DNA from: Flavobacterium sp. KS-LB2
GTDB taxonomy: Bacteria > Bacteroidota > Bacteroidia > Flavobacteriales > Flavobacteriaceae
Reading direction: 5' to 3'
NCBI RefSeq assembly: GCF_036895565.1
Contig: NZ_CP145904.1
Location: 1,674,001 to 1,738,000 of the forward strand
DNA: 64,000 bases
In this document: in pieces, positions 42,898 to 51,946 of the stretch
Numbering within the stretch: the stretch's first letter is position 1
How the letters are laid out: each line of letters opens with the position of its first letter
Made by a program: the position numbers and the translations under genes
Notes under the pieces: model-generated
Databases searched by the model: none
What the model was told of the DNA's origin: nothing
The model's input: the letters and a program-made list of their open reading frames with translations, nothing else

Positions 42898-44088
42898 ATG
42901 ATTTCAAAATATCGGGAGTTATTTAATACTCAATTTACAGAAAAAAAATATCAGGAATTCAAAGATGATATTGCTTCCGATTTTAATTATATGCCTACTT
43001 TTAGATTAGGTGAAACGCCTTTCTTTATTTCAAATGAGTTAAAAGCACAATTGATTCAAGGTTGTAATCAAGTTATAGCTTTTATTCAAAAAAAAGATTT
43101 TAAAAGTCTTACTTATAAGTCATTAGAATTAAATAATAAAGTACCAAATGAGGATGAACACACTACTTTTTTAGCTATTGATTTTGGAATTTGTGAGGAA
43201 GATGGAATGATTATTCCTAAGCTAATTGAAGTTCAAGGATTTCCTTCTTTGTATAATTATCAAATTAATTTGTATGAAAAATTTAAGAAACATTATCCTT
43301 TTCTTAGTGAGCTAACGCCTTTTATCAATGGCATTGAGCCACAAGAATATTTGAATATTTTAGAAGATGCAATTTGCAATAATCATCCAAAAGAAAATGT
43401 TATTCTTCTTGAAATAGAACCCGAAAAACAAAATACCAAGATTGATTTTTATTATTGCCAAAGAGATATTGGCATACCTATAGTTTGCGTTACTGAACTC
43501 ATAAAGAAAGGCAAACAACTGTTCTACAAAAACATAAAAGGTGATGAAATCCAGGTGAAAAGAATCTACAATCGGGTTATTTTTGATGAATTGGATTTGC
43601 GAACAGATTTAAAGTTAAATTTCCATTTTTCAGATGATCTTGATGTAGAATGGGCTGGTCATCCCAATTGGTTTTTCAGAATCAGTAAATTTATTTTACC
43701 ATTCTTAAAAGGAAAATATTTTATTGAAACGACTCTATTAAGTGAGCTTAAAGAAATCCCTTTGGATTTAGAAAATTATGTGCTTAAACCACTCTTTTCC
43801 TTCTCAGGAACAGGAGTTATTTTTCATGTAACGAAAGAAGATATAGAAGCAGTTGTTGAAAAAGAACTTTATATTCTTCAAAAAAAGGTAAACTACCTTC
43901 CTATTGTACAATCTCCTGATGGGAAAGTAAAAGCAGAAGTCCGTATACTCTGTGTTTGGAAAAAAGAAGATGCTGCGCCTACTCTATTGTGCAACTTAGT
44001 ACGATTGAGCCGTGGTGAAATGATAGGTGTGAAATTCAATAAAGACAAAGATTGGGTTGGCGGTACACTTGGTTTATTTGAAAGATAA
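42898..44088 (+). CDS. ATP-grasp-like protein of unknown specificity
   Basis: A 396-residue soluble protein, only partly recognised. The C-terminal half has ATP-grasp features: NYVLKPLFSFSGTGVIFHVT with the Lys and glycine loop, IVQSPDGKVKAEVRILCVWK, and a terminal NKDKDWVGGTLGLFER. The N-terminal half (LGETPFFISNELKAQLIQGC, FLAIDFGICEEDGMIIPKLI, EVQGFPSLYNYQ) resembles the circularly permuted or glutathionylspermidine-synthase-like ATP-grasp group, where an acidic residue pair binds Mg. It starts 15 bases after the amidotransferase and is the last gene of the set, followed by a weak hairpin. Confidence 0.7.
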   Translation: MISKYRELFNTQFTEKKYQEFKDDIASDFNYMPTFRLGETPFFISNELKAQLIQGCNQVIAFIQKKDFKSLTYKSLELNNKVPNEDEHTTFLAIDFGICEEDGMIIPKLIEVQGFPSLYNYQINLYEKFKKHYPFLSELTPFINGIEPQEYLNILEDAICNNHPKENVILLEIEPEKQNTKIDFYYCQRDIGIPIVCVTELIKKGKQLFYKNIKGDEIQVKRIYNRVIFDELDLRTDLKLNFHFSDDLDVEWAGHPNWFFRISKFILPFLKGKYFIETTLLSELKEIPLDLENYVLKPLFSFSGTGVIFHVTKEDIEAVVEKELYILQKKVNYLPIVQSPDGKVKAEVRILCVWKKEDAAPTLLCNLVRLSRGEMIGVKFNKDKDWVGGTLGLFER

Positions 44089-44577
44089 CTTTTCTACACA
44101 TAATAAAGTGTAATTTTTTTATGCTTTTTTTTGCTTACAATATTTGATTCCAATTTAGCTTTTTATTCTATTATAAAGATACTTCGTCTTACCTATTTAA
44201 TTAGGCCTCATTTATAGTACAATTTTATTTTATTTTTAAGTTCAATTTTTTTATAGTTAATGTCATTTTAACACATTGAAATCACTCAAAATGAAGTTCG
44301 ATTATAAATTTATAAGATATATCTTATCAAATTTAACTAAAATTAATAAATAAATGAATTTTTAGTCAATTTGGATTTTTTAAAATATATTTTTTTTCTT
44401 GTTTTAATAGATTACAGATAGTGTTTACTGAATTTTTTAAAGTGATTCCCTTAATAATTTGAAAAAAATGGAATTATTCAATAAATTAACATAAAAAAAA
44501 TTAAGATATTTTTTTTTTCTTTATTATTGTAAAGTAATAATAATTTAAGAATAATAAACAATTTTAATAATTAACAA
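44089..44577. other. 489-base AT-rich intergenic region before the sugar-oxidation locus
   Basis: No coding frame of note. It holds a weak hairpin terminator at its left end, then very AT-rich sequence with poly-A/T runs, and presumably the promoter of the downstream operon near its right end, though no perfect TAnnTTTG box with a spaced TTG was found. No direct-repeat array, DnaA-box cluster or catabolite site was recognised. Confidence 0.5.
44095..44120 (+). terminator. Weak hairpin after the amidoligase cluster
   Basis: TACAC (44095-44099) pairs with GTGTA (44108-44112) and a run of seven T follows within two bases. The stem is short, so termination may be partial. Confidence 0.45.
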
Positions 44578-45141
44578 ATGAATAGAAGAGAAGCACTTAA
44601 AAGCGTTGCGTTTTTGATGGGAAGCGCAATCTCAGCAACTACGATGGGCGTTTTGTTTGAAAGTTTTACTTTGCCTGATAAAGAGAAAAATAGAGTATTT
44701 TTTTCTGCTTCAGATGAAGAAGTTCTAGCTGAATTTGCCGATATCATTATACCGACGACAGCATCTTCACCAGGGGCTAAATCCGCAGGACTTGGCGCTT
44801 TTATTCCGATGATGATTAAAGATTGTTATCCAGCACAAATGCAAGAGATTTTTGCTTCAGGAATGAAAGATATGCAGGCAAAATGTTTGAAAGATTTCAA
44901 TAAAGATTTCTTAGCAATGTCAGTTGCAGAACGTCAGAAATTAATGGAAGCTTTAAAAGAAGAAACTATTGCTAATAAAAAAGCACCTTCTTTCTTTTTG
45001 CTTGCAAGAGATTTGACTCTTCTGGGTTATTATTCTTCAGAAATAGGTTGTACACAAGCACGTGAATACCTACCTGTCCCAGGAAGATATGACGGTAATG
45101 CTGATTACATACCTGGACAAAAAGGTTGGGCTACTAACTAA
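44578..45141 (+). CDS. Small subunit of a GMC-type dehydrogenase (gluconate 2-dehydrogenase subunit 3 family)
   Basis: A 187-residue protein with a Tat-like start (MNRREALKSVAFLMGSAISA) and the subunit-3 core: EEVLAEFADIIIPTTASSPG, AKSAGLGAFIPMMIKDCYPA and FLLARDLTLLGYYSSEIGCT. In related flavoprotein dehydrogenases this subunit carries the twin-Arg signal that exports the folded catalytic subunit and helps its maturation. The next gene is the GMC catalytic subunit, 54 bases away, and a cytochrome c follows three genes later. This composition matches the three-subunit glucoside 3-dehydrogenase type of flavobacteria and other bacteria. Confidence 0.9.
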   Translation: MNRREALKSVAFLMGSAISATTMGVLFESFTLPDKEKNRVFFSASDEEVLAEFADIIIPTTASSPGAKSAGLGAFIPMMIKDCYPAQMQEIFASGMKDMQAKCLKDFNKDFLAMSVAERQKLMEALKEETIANKKAPSFFLLARDLTLLGYYSSEIGCTQAREYLPVPGRYDGNADYIPGQKGWATN

Positions 45142-45195
45142 TTTTTAGTAGAACATTTTGTCTTAAACTATTTTATTAAATAAAAATTACTACAC

Positions 45196-46899
45196 GTGAA
45201 TATAAATACAAATTTAAAAGAGGAAAATACATATGATGCTATTGTAATAGGATCAGGAATTAGCGGTGGTTGGGCAGCAAAAGAACTAACCGAAAAAGGG
45301 TTAAAAGTTTTGATGTTAGAACGAGGAATGAACATCGAGCATGTTAAAGATTATGAATCTGCAATGAAAGCTCCTTGGGAATTTGAGCACGCTGGAAAAT
45401 TGACCGAAGAACAAAAAAGAACACATCCAGTACAAACACGTGATTACCCATACAATGAAGCTACCGAAAAATGGTGGGTAAACGATTTGGAATGTCCATA
45501 TACTGAAGACAAACGTTTCGACTGGTACAGAGGATTTCATGTTGGAGGAAAGTCTTTAATGTGGGGACGTCAAAGTTATCGTTTTAGTGATCATAATTTT
45601 GAAGATAACGCTAAAGATGGTCATGGTAATGACTGGCCTATCCGTTATAAAGATCTTACAAAATGGTATGATTATGTAGAAAAATTTGCAGGAATCAGCG
45701 GGCAAGCTGAAAACTGGCCTCTTTTGCCAGATGGAAAATTTTTGCCTCCTATGGATTTAAATTGTGTAGAAAAATCAGTTAAAGAAAGACTAGAAAAGCA
45801 TTATAACAGAACACGTATATTAACTATAGGACGTACAGCTAACTTAACAGTGCCTCATAAAGGTCGTGGAAGTTGTCAATATAGAAATTTATGTAGTCGT
45901 GGTTGCCCGTTTGGTGCTTATTTCAGCACGCAATCATCTACATTGCCTGCTGCTATGGCTACAAAAAGATTGACAGTAAGACCCTACTCTATTGTGAATC
46001 ATATTATTTATGATAAAGACACAAAAAAGGCAAAAGGTGTAATGGTAATTGATGCAGAAACAAATGAAACCATGGAGTTTTATGCTAAAATTGTTTTTGT
46101 AAATGGTTCTACTTTAGGATCAACATTCATCTTATTGAATTCAACTTCAGAAGCGCATCCAAATGGGATGGGTAATGCCAGTGGACAATTGGGACATAAT
46201 TTAATGGATCATCATTTCCGTTGTGGTGCTGAAGGAAGTGCTGAAGGCTTTGAAGATAAATACACGTACGGAAGAAGAGCAAATGGTATTTATATTCCAA
46301 GATATCAAAATGTTGGTAGTGACAAGCGTGATTACTTAAGAGGTTTTGGTTACCAAGGAGGTGCTAGCAGAGGATTATGGCATAAAGAAGTTGCTGAATT
46401 AGCTTTTGGTGAAAACTTTAAAAATACTATGTCATTACCTGCCGATTCTTGGAGTATGGGATTGGGTGGTTTTGGTGAAATGTTACCATATTATGAGAAT
46501 AAAGTATACATCGATCATAGTAAGAAAGACAAATGGGGACAACCTGTTTTAGCGATTGATTGTGAATATAAAGAGAATGAAGCTAAAATGCGTGAAGACA
46601 TGATGAATGATGCAGCTGAAATGCTTGAAGCATCGGGAATCAAAAATGTTAAAACGTATGATAACGATTGCTATCCTGGAATGGCTATACACGAAATGGG
46701 TACTGCTAGAATGGGTAATGATCCTAAAGATTCTGTTTTAAATAAATGGAATCAAATGCATGAAGTTAGTAACGTATTTGTTACCGATGGTTCTTGTATG
46801 CCCTCTATTGCGTGTCAAAATCCATCATTAACTTTTATGGCTTTAACAGCACGTGCTTGTGATTACGCAGTAAAAGAATTAAAAAAAGGAAATATTTAG
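45196..46899 (+). CDS. GMC-family FAD oxidoreductase, catalytic subunit (probable glycoside 3-dehydrogenase)
   Basis: A 567-residue flavoprotein read from a GTG start (45196), the only start that precedes the FAD motif AIVIGSGISGGWAAKELTEK (residues 15-34). Further features are GGKSLMWGRQSYRF, a Cys-rich RGSCQYRNLCSRGCPFGAYF segment that may bind an Fe-S cluster or form disulfides, and the GMC catalytic end AIHEMGTARMG with CQNPSLTFMALTARACD. It has no signal of its own and is probably exported with the Tat-signal small subunit. The reaction by family is oxidation of a sugar hydroxyl, C3 in glucoside 3-dehydrogenases, with electrons passed to cytochrome c. Substrate inferred from context. Confidence 0.9.
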   Translation: MNINTNLKEENTYDAIVIGSGISGGWAAKELTEKGLKVLMLERGMNIEHVKDYESAMKAPWEFEHAGKLTEEQKRTHPVQTRDYPYNEATEKWWVNDLECPYTEDKRFDWYRGFHVGGKSLMWGRQSYRFSDHNFEDNAKDGHGNDWPIRYKDLTKWYDYVEKFAGISGQAENWPLLPDGKFLPPMDLNCVEKSVKERLEKHYNRTRILTIGRTANLTVPHKGRGSCQYRNLCSRGCPFGAYFSTQSSTLPAAMATKRLTVRPYSIVNHIIYDKDTKKAKGVMVIDAETNETMEFYAKIVFVNGSTLGSTFILLNSTSEAHPNGMGNASGQLGHNLMDHHFRCGAEGSAEGFEDKYTYGRRANGIYIPRYQNVGSDKRDYLRGFGYQGGASRGLWHKEVAELAFGENFKNTMSLPADSWSMGLGGFGEMLPYYENKVYIDHSKKDKWGQPVLAIDCEYKENEAKMREDMMNDAAEMLEASGIKNVKTYDNDCYPGMAIHEMGTARMGNDPKDSVLNKWNQMHEVSNVFVTDGSCMPSIACQNPSLTFMALTARACDYAVKELKKGNI

Positions 46900-46906
46900 G
46901 TTCATC

Positions 46907-48073
46907 ATGATGAGAAAATTAAGAATGGGAATGGTCGGTGGTGGCCAAGATGCTTTTATAGGTGCTATTCACCGCTTAGCCGCAAACATGGATGGACTGA
47001 TTGAATTAAGCTGTGGAGCATTAAGTATAACTCCAGAAACAGCAATAGCATCTGGTAAAGCGTTGTTTCTTCCAGAGTCGAGAACGTATCTAACCTATGA
47101 CGAAATGATTAAAGCTGAAGCGGCTTTACCTGCTGAAGAAAGAATCGATTTTGTCACTATAGTTACTCCAAATTTTGCGCATTTTGCACCTGCAATGATG
47201 GCTTTGGAGCATGGTTTTAATGTTGTAATTGAAAAACCAATGACTTTTTCATTGGAAGAAGCAAAACTATTGAAACAAAAAGTAGAAGAGACAGGATTAA
47301 TACTTTGTTTAACACATACTTACTCAGGTTATCCAATGGTCAAACAAGCGAAAGCTATGGTTAGAGAGGGGAAATTGGGTAAAATTAGAAAAGTTATCGT
47401 AGAATATCCTCAAGGTTGGTTGAGTAAATTATCAGAAAGAGAAGGTAATGCGCAAGCGGCTTGGAGAACTGATCCTAAAAAATCTGGAAAAAGTTCTGTA
47501 ATGGGAGACATTGGGACTCATGCATCTCATTTAGCCGAATATATTACTGGTGCTAAAATTACAGATGTTTGTGCTGAGTTGAACACATTAGTTGAAGGCC
47601 GCGTAATGGATGATGATGGCGCCGTACTATTGAAGTTTGATAATGGCGCAAAAGGAGTTTTAATTGCATCACAAGTTGCCGCTGGAGAAGAAAACGCTCT
47701 AAAAATCAGAATCTATGGGGAAAAAGGCGGAATTGAATGGTTTCAACATGAGCCCAATACCTTGACGGTTCGATGGCTAGAGGAACCAGCTCAAATTTTG
47801 AGAGCGGGGGTTAATTATGGTGGATATTTATCTTCATTTGCAACCCATAACTGCCGTACTCCTGGTGGGCATCCAGAAGGTTATTTAGAAGCATTTGCTA
47901 ATATTTACCGCAACTTTGCCTTAACGCTTGGTTGTAAGTTAGATGGTACAGAGCCTACGCCTGAAATGTTAGACTTTCCCTCTGTTGAAGATGGATTAAG
48001 AGGAATGGCATTTATCGATAACGTAGTAGCATCATCACAATCTGATAAAAAATGGACTCCTTACGTTTTGTAA
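46907..48073 (+). CDS. Gfo/Idh/MocA-family oxidoreductase, cytoplasmic
   Basis: A 388-residue NAD(P)-dependent dehydrogenase. The Rossmann start is LRMGMVGGGQDAFIGAIHRL (from residue 4), the catalytic Lys lies in VVIEKPMTFSLEEAKLLK, and the C-terminal substrate domain has SSVMGDIGTHASHLAEYITG. There is no signal peptide, so it acts in the cytoplasm. It starts 7 bases after the GMC gene (a second ATG lies 3 bases on). In 3-keto-glycoside loci, such enzymes reduce 3-keto-glucose back to glucose or oxidise glycosides. Either direction is possible here. Confidence 0.9.
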   Translation: MMRKLRMGMVGGGQDAFIGAIHRLAANMDGLIELSCGALSITPETAIASGKALFLPESRTYLTYDEMIKAEAALPAEERIDFVTIVTPNFAHFAPAMMALEHGFNVVIEKPMTFSLEEAKLLKQKVEETGLILCLTHTYSGYPMVKQAKAMVREGKLGKIRKVIVEYPQGWLSKLSEREGNAQAAWRTDPKKSGKSSVMGDIGTHASHLAEYITGAKITDVCAELNTLVEGRVMDDDGAVLLKFDNGAKGVLIASQVAAGEENALKIRIYGEKGGIEWFQHEPNTLTVRWLEEPAQILRAGVNYGGYLSSFATHNCRTPGGHPEGYLEAFANIYRNFALTLGCKLDGTEPTPEMLDFPSVEDGLRGMAFIDNVVASSQSDKKWTPYVL

Positions 48074-48112
48074 TAAAATAGGAATTCATAAAAGTTTTAG
48101 ACAAAATATAAT

Positions 48113-49165
48113 ATGACAACAATACAAGGCCCCGCAGTATTTTTAGCCCAATTTATCAGTAATGAAGCTCCTTTTAATTCCTTAAACGGAATTTGTAAAT
48201 GGGCTGCTGATTTAGGTTTTAAAGGTATTCAAATGCCAACATTAGATACTCGATTTATTGATTTACAAAAGGCTGCAGAAAGTAAAACGTATGCCGATGA
48301 ACTTAAAGGTACTATTGCTTCATACGGATTAGAAATAACAGAATTATCTACTCACTTGCAAGGACAACTGGTAGCTGTTCATCCAGCTTATGATGATTTT
48401 TTTGATGCTTTTGCTCCAGTAAATGTACATGGTAATTCTAAAGCCAGACAAGAATGGGCCGTTCAGCAATTGAAATATGCTGCAAAAGCATCTCAAAATT
48501 TAGGCTTAAATGCACATGCAACTTTTAGTGGATCTTTGCTTTGGCAATATTTTCACCCTTGGCCACAAAGACCATCGGGCTTAGTTGAAGATGGTTTTGC
48601 CGAATTGGCAAAACGTTGGTTGCCTATTTTAAATGAGTTTGATCAAAATGGGGTCGATCTTTGCTATGAAATTCATCCTGGAGAAGATTTGTTTGATGGA
48701 GAAACATATGAAATGTTTTTGAAGGCTGTAAATAATCATTCCAGAGCTTGCTTGCTATATGATCCATCACATTTTGTTTTGCAACAGTTAGATTACATTC
48801 AATACATTGATTTTTATCACGAAAGAATTAAAGCTTTTCACGTAAAGGATGCCGAGTTTAACCCTACAGGAAAGCAAGGAACTTTTGGAGGATACCAAAG
48901 TTGGGCAAACCGTGCGGGACGTTATCGTTCCCCTGGAGATGGTCAAATTGACTTTAAAACTATTTTTAGTAAACTGGCTCAATATGATTTTAAAGGTTGG
49001 GCAGTTATGGAATGGGAATGTTGCATCAAAAATCAAGAAGATGGTGCCCGTGAAGGTGCTCAATTTATAAAAAATCATATTATAAAAGTTACAGACAAAG
49101 CATTTGATGACTTTGCAGCTGTAGAAACTAATAAGGCTTTTAATAGAAAAAACTTAGGATTATAA
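48113..49165 (+). CDS. Sugar isomerase/epimerase-like TIM-barrel protein
   Basis: A 350-residue AP-endonuclease-2/xylose-isomerase-like TIM barrel without a signal peptide. It has FKGIQMPTLDTRFID near 33-47, and metal-ligand candidates in DLCYEIHPGEDLFDGETYEM (Glu/His), LLYDPSHFVLQQLDY (Asp, His), FHVKDAEFNP (His, Asp) and WAVMEWECC (Glu). Members isomerise or epimerise sugars, or act as lyases on keto-sugars. Its pairing with the cytoplasmic Gfo/Idh protein, 39 bases upstream, suggests a two-step cytosolic conversion of the imported sugar. Confidence 0.87.
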   Translation: MTTIQGPAVFLAQFISNEAPFNSLNGICKWAADLGFKGIQMPTLDTRFIDLQKAAESKTYADELKGTIASYGLEITELSTHLQGQLVAVHPAYDDFFDAFAPVNVHGNSKARQEWAVQQLKYAAKASQNLGLNAHATFSGSLLWQYFHPWPQRPSGLVEDGFAELAKRWLPILNEFDQNGVDLCYEIHPGEDLFDGETYEMFLKAVNNHSRACLLYDPSHFVLQQLDYIQYIDFYHERIKAFHVKDAEFNPTGKQGTFGGYQSWANRAGRYRSPGDGQIDFKTIFSKLAQYDFKGWAVMEWECCIKNQEDGAREGAQFIKNHIIKVTDKAFDDFAAVETNKAFNRKNLGL

Positions 49166-49178
49166 AACTTAAATAGAA

Positions 49179-49559
49179 ATGAAAATGAAATTAAAATATT
49201 TGCTTTTTGGGGTTGCTTTAATCAGCTTAACCTCATTTTCTAATGATACTTTATACACAAACTATAGTAAAGTTACTAAGAAAACAAACACTGTTTTTCA
49301 AACATCAGATGGTGAGAAATTAATTGCTAAATCTGATTGTGTAGGCTGCCATAAATTAGACAAAAAGCTAATAGGTCCCTCCTATATGGACATTGCAAAA
49401 AAATATCCTTCTAATGATAAAAATGTGGCCTATTTATCTGGAAAAATAATAAAAGGAGGTTCTGGAGTTTGGGGAACTATACCAATGGCTGCGCATGCAT
49501 CACTAAAAAAGGATGATGCAAAATCTATGGCCAAATATATTTTATCCTTAAAAAAATAA
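49179..49559 (+). CDS. Periplasmic c-type cytochrome, probable electron acceptor of the GMC dehydrogenase
   Basis: A 126-residue class I cytochrome c with a signal peptide (residues 1-21, LLFGVALISLTSFS) and one haem site Cys54-Val-Gly-Cys57-His58 (SDCVGCHKLDKKLIGPS). The axial Met is probably in WGTIPMAAHASL. The C-terminal KSMAKYILSLKK helix is typical of cytochrome c551/552-like domains. It would take electrons from the FAD subunit to the respiratory chain. It lies 13 bases after the isomerase gene and ends the first sub-block of the locus, before a hairpin. Confidence 0.9.
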   Translation: MKMKLKYLLFGVALISLTSFSNDTLYTNYSKVTKKTNTVFQTSDGEKLIAKSDCVGCHKLDKKLIGPSYMDIAKKYPSNDKNVAYLSGKIIKGGSGVWGTIPMAAHASLKKDDAKSMAKYILSLKK

Positions 49560-49566
49560 TTTTATA

Positions 49567-49614
49567 AGTGCTTTTCAAGATTCTAAAAAACTATTAGAAT
49601 ATCGAAAAGCATTT
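49567..49614 (+). terminator. Two-stage hairpin between cytochrome c and second Gfo/Idh gene
   Basis: AAGTGCTTTTC (49567-49577 region) pairs with GAAAAGCATTT (49604-49614). Inside it ATTCTAA (49580-49586) pairs with TTAGAAT (49594-49600). TTATTTA follows. It sits in the longest gap of the locus (102 bases) and probably ends or attenuates the first transcript. Confidence 0.6.
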
Positions 49615-49661
49615 ATTTATTAAACTATTTCATTACTATTAACTAACCGTATTAACAATAA

Positions 49662-51119
49662 ATGAAACAAAAAGAAGAAGAAAGTAAAATCATCAATAAC
49701 CGTCGTGATTTTATAAAAACTACTGCTGTAGCTGCTGCAGCTTTTATGATTGTTCCTCGTCATGTTTTAGGAAGAGGATTCGTAGCTCCAAGTGATCGTT
49801 TATCAATTGCCAGCATTGGTGTTGGAGGAAAAGGAAAATCTGATATTGCTATGTTTGCTAACAGTGGTAAAGCTGATATTTCATTTTTATGTGATGTAGA
49901 TACAAGAAGAGCTGCTGCTAGTGTAAACGCATTTCCAAAAGCTAAATTTTACAAGGATTGGCGTGAAATGTTAGACAAAGAACATAAAAACTTCGATGCA
50001 GTTTCTGTTTCTACACCGGATCATAATCATGCTATTCAAGCTCTTGCAGCGATGCAACTAGGCAAACATGTTTACGTTCAAAAACCAATGGCGCATGATA
50101 TTTACGAAGCTCGTATTTTAACTCAAGCGGCTAAAAAATATAAAGTGGTAACTCAAATGGGAAATCAAGGTGCCTCAAATGATGGTACCAGAATAATGAA
50201 AGAATGGTATGAAGCAGGCTTAATTGGAGATGTTCACACGATACACGCTTGGACTGATCGCCCAGTTTGGCCTCAAGGAATTCCTTGGTCTGCTAATAAA
50301 GCAGATATTCCAAAAGAATTAGATTGGGATTTATGGTTAGGAACTGCTCCTTATAAAGAATATGTTAACAAATTAGTTCCGTTTAACTGGAGAGGTTGGT
50401 GGGATTATGGAACTGGTGCATTAGGAGATATGGGATGTCACTTACTGGAAGCTCCTTTTAGTGTTTTGAACTTAAAATATGCTAAAGATGTTCAATGTAG
50501 TGTTGGTTCCGTTTATGTTGATGAATTTCAAAGAGGATATTTTCCAGAGAGTTGTCCTCCTTCAAGTCATGTTACCTTAACTTTTCCAAAAACAGAGAAA
50601 ACTAAAGGTGATATAGCTGTTCATTGGATGGATGGCGGAATTCAGCCTGAAAGACCTTCTGAATTGGGGCCAAATGAAATTTTTGGCGATGGTGGAAATG
50701 GAACATTATTCACTGGTACAAAAGGAAAAATGATGTGTGATACCTATGGCTTAAATCCTCGTTTACTTCCACTTAGCAAAAATGAAAATCTGAAAGTTGC
50801 TCAAAAATATGCTCGAGTAAAAGACGGAGCTGATGGACATTACAGACAGTGGGTTGAAGCAGCAATTGCAGGTTATGGAAAAAAAGAATTAAGTTCTCCT
50901 TTTGAAATTGCCGGGCCTTTAACCGAAGCTTTATTAATGGCTAACCTTGCTATCAGAGGATATGATGTAATGAGAGAAGAACTTGGAGAAGAAGTCTATC
51001 CAGGACGTTCTTCTAAACTATTATGGGATAATGACGCTATGAAAATTACAAATTTTGACGAAGTAAATCAATTTGTTAAACGAGAGTATCGTCAAGGTTG
51101 GAAAGCTTTAACTTTATAA
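49662..51119 (+). CDS. Tat-exported Gfo/Idh/MocA-family oxidoreductase
   Basis: A 485-residue protein with a twin-arginine signal (NNRRDFIKTTAVAAAAFMIV, residues 12-31), so a periplasmic NAD(P)-binding enzyme. The Rossmann segment is RLSIASIGVGGKGKSDIAMF and the catalytic Lys is in HVYVQKPMAHDIYEARIL. The C-terminal domain has GALGDMGCHLLEAPFSVLNL. Exported members keep a tightly bound cofactor and work as self-recycling oxidoreductases, for example on glycosides. In Bacteroides 3-keto-glycoside loci, homologues sit beside DUF1080 proteins as here. Substrate not proved. Confidence 0.9.
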   Translation: MKQKEEESKIINNRRDFIKTTAVAAAAFMIVPRHVLGRGFVAPSDRLSIASIGVGGKGKSDIAMFANSGKADISFLCDVDTRRAAASVNAFPKAKFYKDWREMLDKEHKNFDAVSVSTPDHNHAIQALAAMQLGKHVYVQKPMAHDIYEARILTQAAKKYKVVTQMGNQGASNDGTRIMKEWYEAGLIGDVHTIHAWTDRPVWPQGIPWSANKADIPKELDWDLWLGTAPYKEYVNKLVPFNWRGWWDYGTGALGDMGCHLLEAPFSVLNLKYAKDVQCSVGSVYVDEFQRGYFPESCPPSSHVTLTFPKTEKTKGDIAVHWMDGGIQPERPSELGPNEIFGDGGNGTLFTGTKGKMMCDTYGLNPRLLPLSKNENLKVAQKYARVKDGADGHYRQWVEAAIAGYGKKELSSPFEIAGPLTEALLMANLAIRGYDVMREELGEEVYPGRSSKLLWDNDAMKITNFDEVNQFVKREYRQGWKALTL

Positions 51120-51153
51120 AAAAAAGAGTAATTATAAATTCAAAAATTTAAAA

Positions 51154-51891
51154 ATGATTAAAAATATCTGTACTTCATTACTAGTTATGATAATGATTCA
51201 AACCGCAAATGCACAGCAAGCCCCTATAGCTAAAGGATTTAAGTCAATATTTGATGGGCAATCAACAACTGGCTGGCATACTTATGGTAAAACTACTGCT
51301 GGTTCTGGATGGAAAGTTGAAGATGGTGTGTTGCATTTTGATCCTACAGCAGCCCAAAATGGTCAAGGCGGTGATCTTGTAACTGATGCAGAATATGAGA
51401 ATTTTCATTTAAAATTAGATTGGAAAGTAGCTTCCAAAGCTAATAGTGGTATAATTTTTTATGTGAACGAAGATTTATCAAAATTCAAGAATACCTATGA
51501 AACCGGTTTAGAAATGCAAGTATTAGACAATGACGGGCATCCTGATGGAAAAATTGAAAAGCATAGAGCAGGTGATTTATACGATTTAATAAAAAGTAGT
51601 TCAGAGCCTGTTAAACCCGTAGGTGAATGGAATACCGTAGACATAGTATGTAAATTTGGAAAACTGACTATGTTATTAAATGGAGTAAAAGTAGTTGAAA
51701 CTACGCTTTGGGATGCTAATTTTAAAACCTTAGTAGCAGGAAGTAAATTTGCTACTTGGCCAGGTTTTGCTGTTTCCAAAAAAGGTAAAATTGCCTTACA
51801 AGATCACGGTGATAATGTATGGTTCCGAAATATTCAGATAAAAGAATGGAATTCTATGAAAATTACTACTGGTTGTGAAGCTGGGATGTAA
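51154..51891 (+). CDS. DUF1080 protein, probable 3-keto-glycoside hydrolase
   Basis: A 245-residue secreted protein with a signal peptide (MIKNICTSLLVMIMIQTANA, cleavage near 20-21) and the DUF1080 concanavalin-like beta-sandwich: FKSIFDGQSTTGWHTYGKTT, DGVLHFDPTAA, GDLVTDAEYENFHLKLDWKV, ANSGIIFYVNED, YETGLEMQVLDNDGHPDGKI and EWNTVDIVCKFGKLTMLLNG. Some family members have been shown to cleave 3-keto-glycosides by beta-elimination and hydration. The adjoining oxidoreductase gene, 34 bases upstream, would make that substrate. It acts in the periplasm. Confidence 0.88.
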   Translation: MIKNICTSLLVMIMIQTANAQQAPIAKGFKSIFDGQSTTGWHTYGKTTAGSGWKVEDGVLHFDPTAAQNGQGGDLVTDAEYENFHLKLDWKVASKANSGIIFYVNEDLSKFKNTYETGLEMQVLDNDGHPDGKIEKHRAGDLYDLIKSSSEPVKPVGEWNTVDIVCKFGKLTMLLNGVKVVETTLWDANFKTLVAGSKFATWPGFAVSKKGKIALQDHGDNVWFRNIQIKEWNSMKITTGCEAGM

Positions 51892-51946
51892 TAAACCACT
51901 CGAGATTAAAAAATTAACCAAAACCAAAAAATAAAACCAAAAACTA

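Noticed and set aside
44089..44577. AT-rich gap considered as a replication origin or centromere-like site
   Set aside because: No DnaA-box cluster, iterons or parS-like palindrome could be found by eye, and no dnaA, gyrB or parAB genes are nearby. It is better explained as a promoter region.
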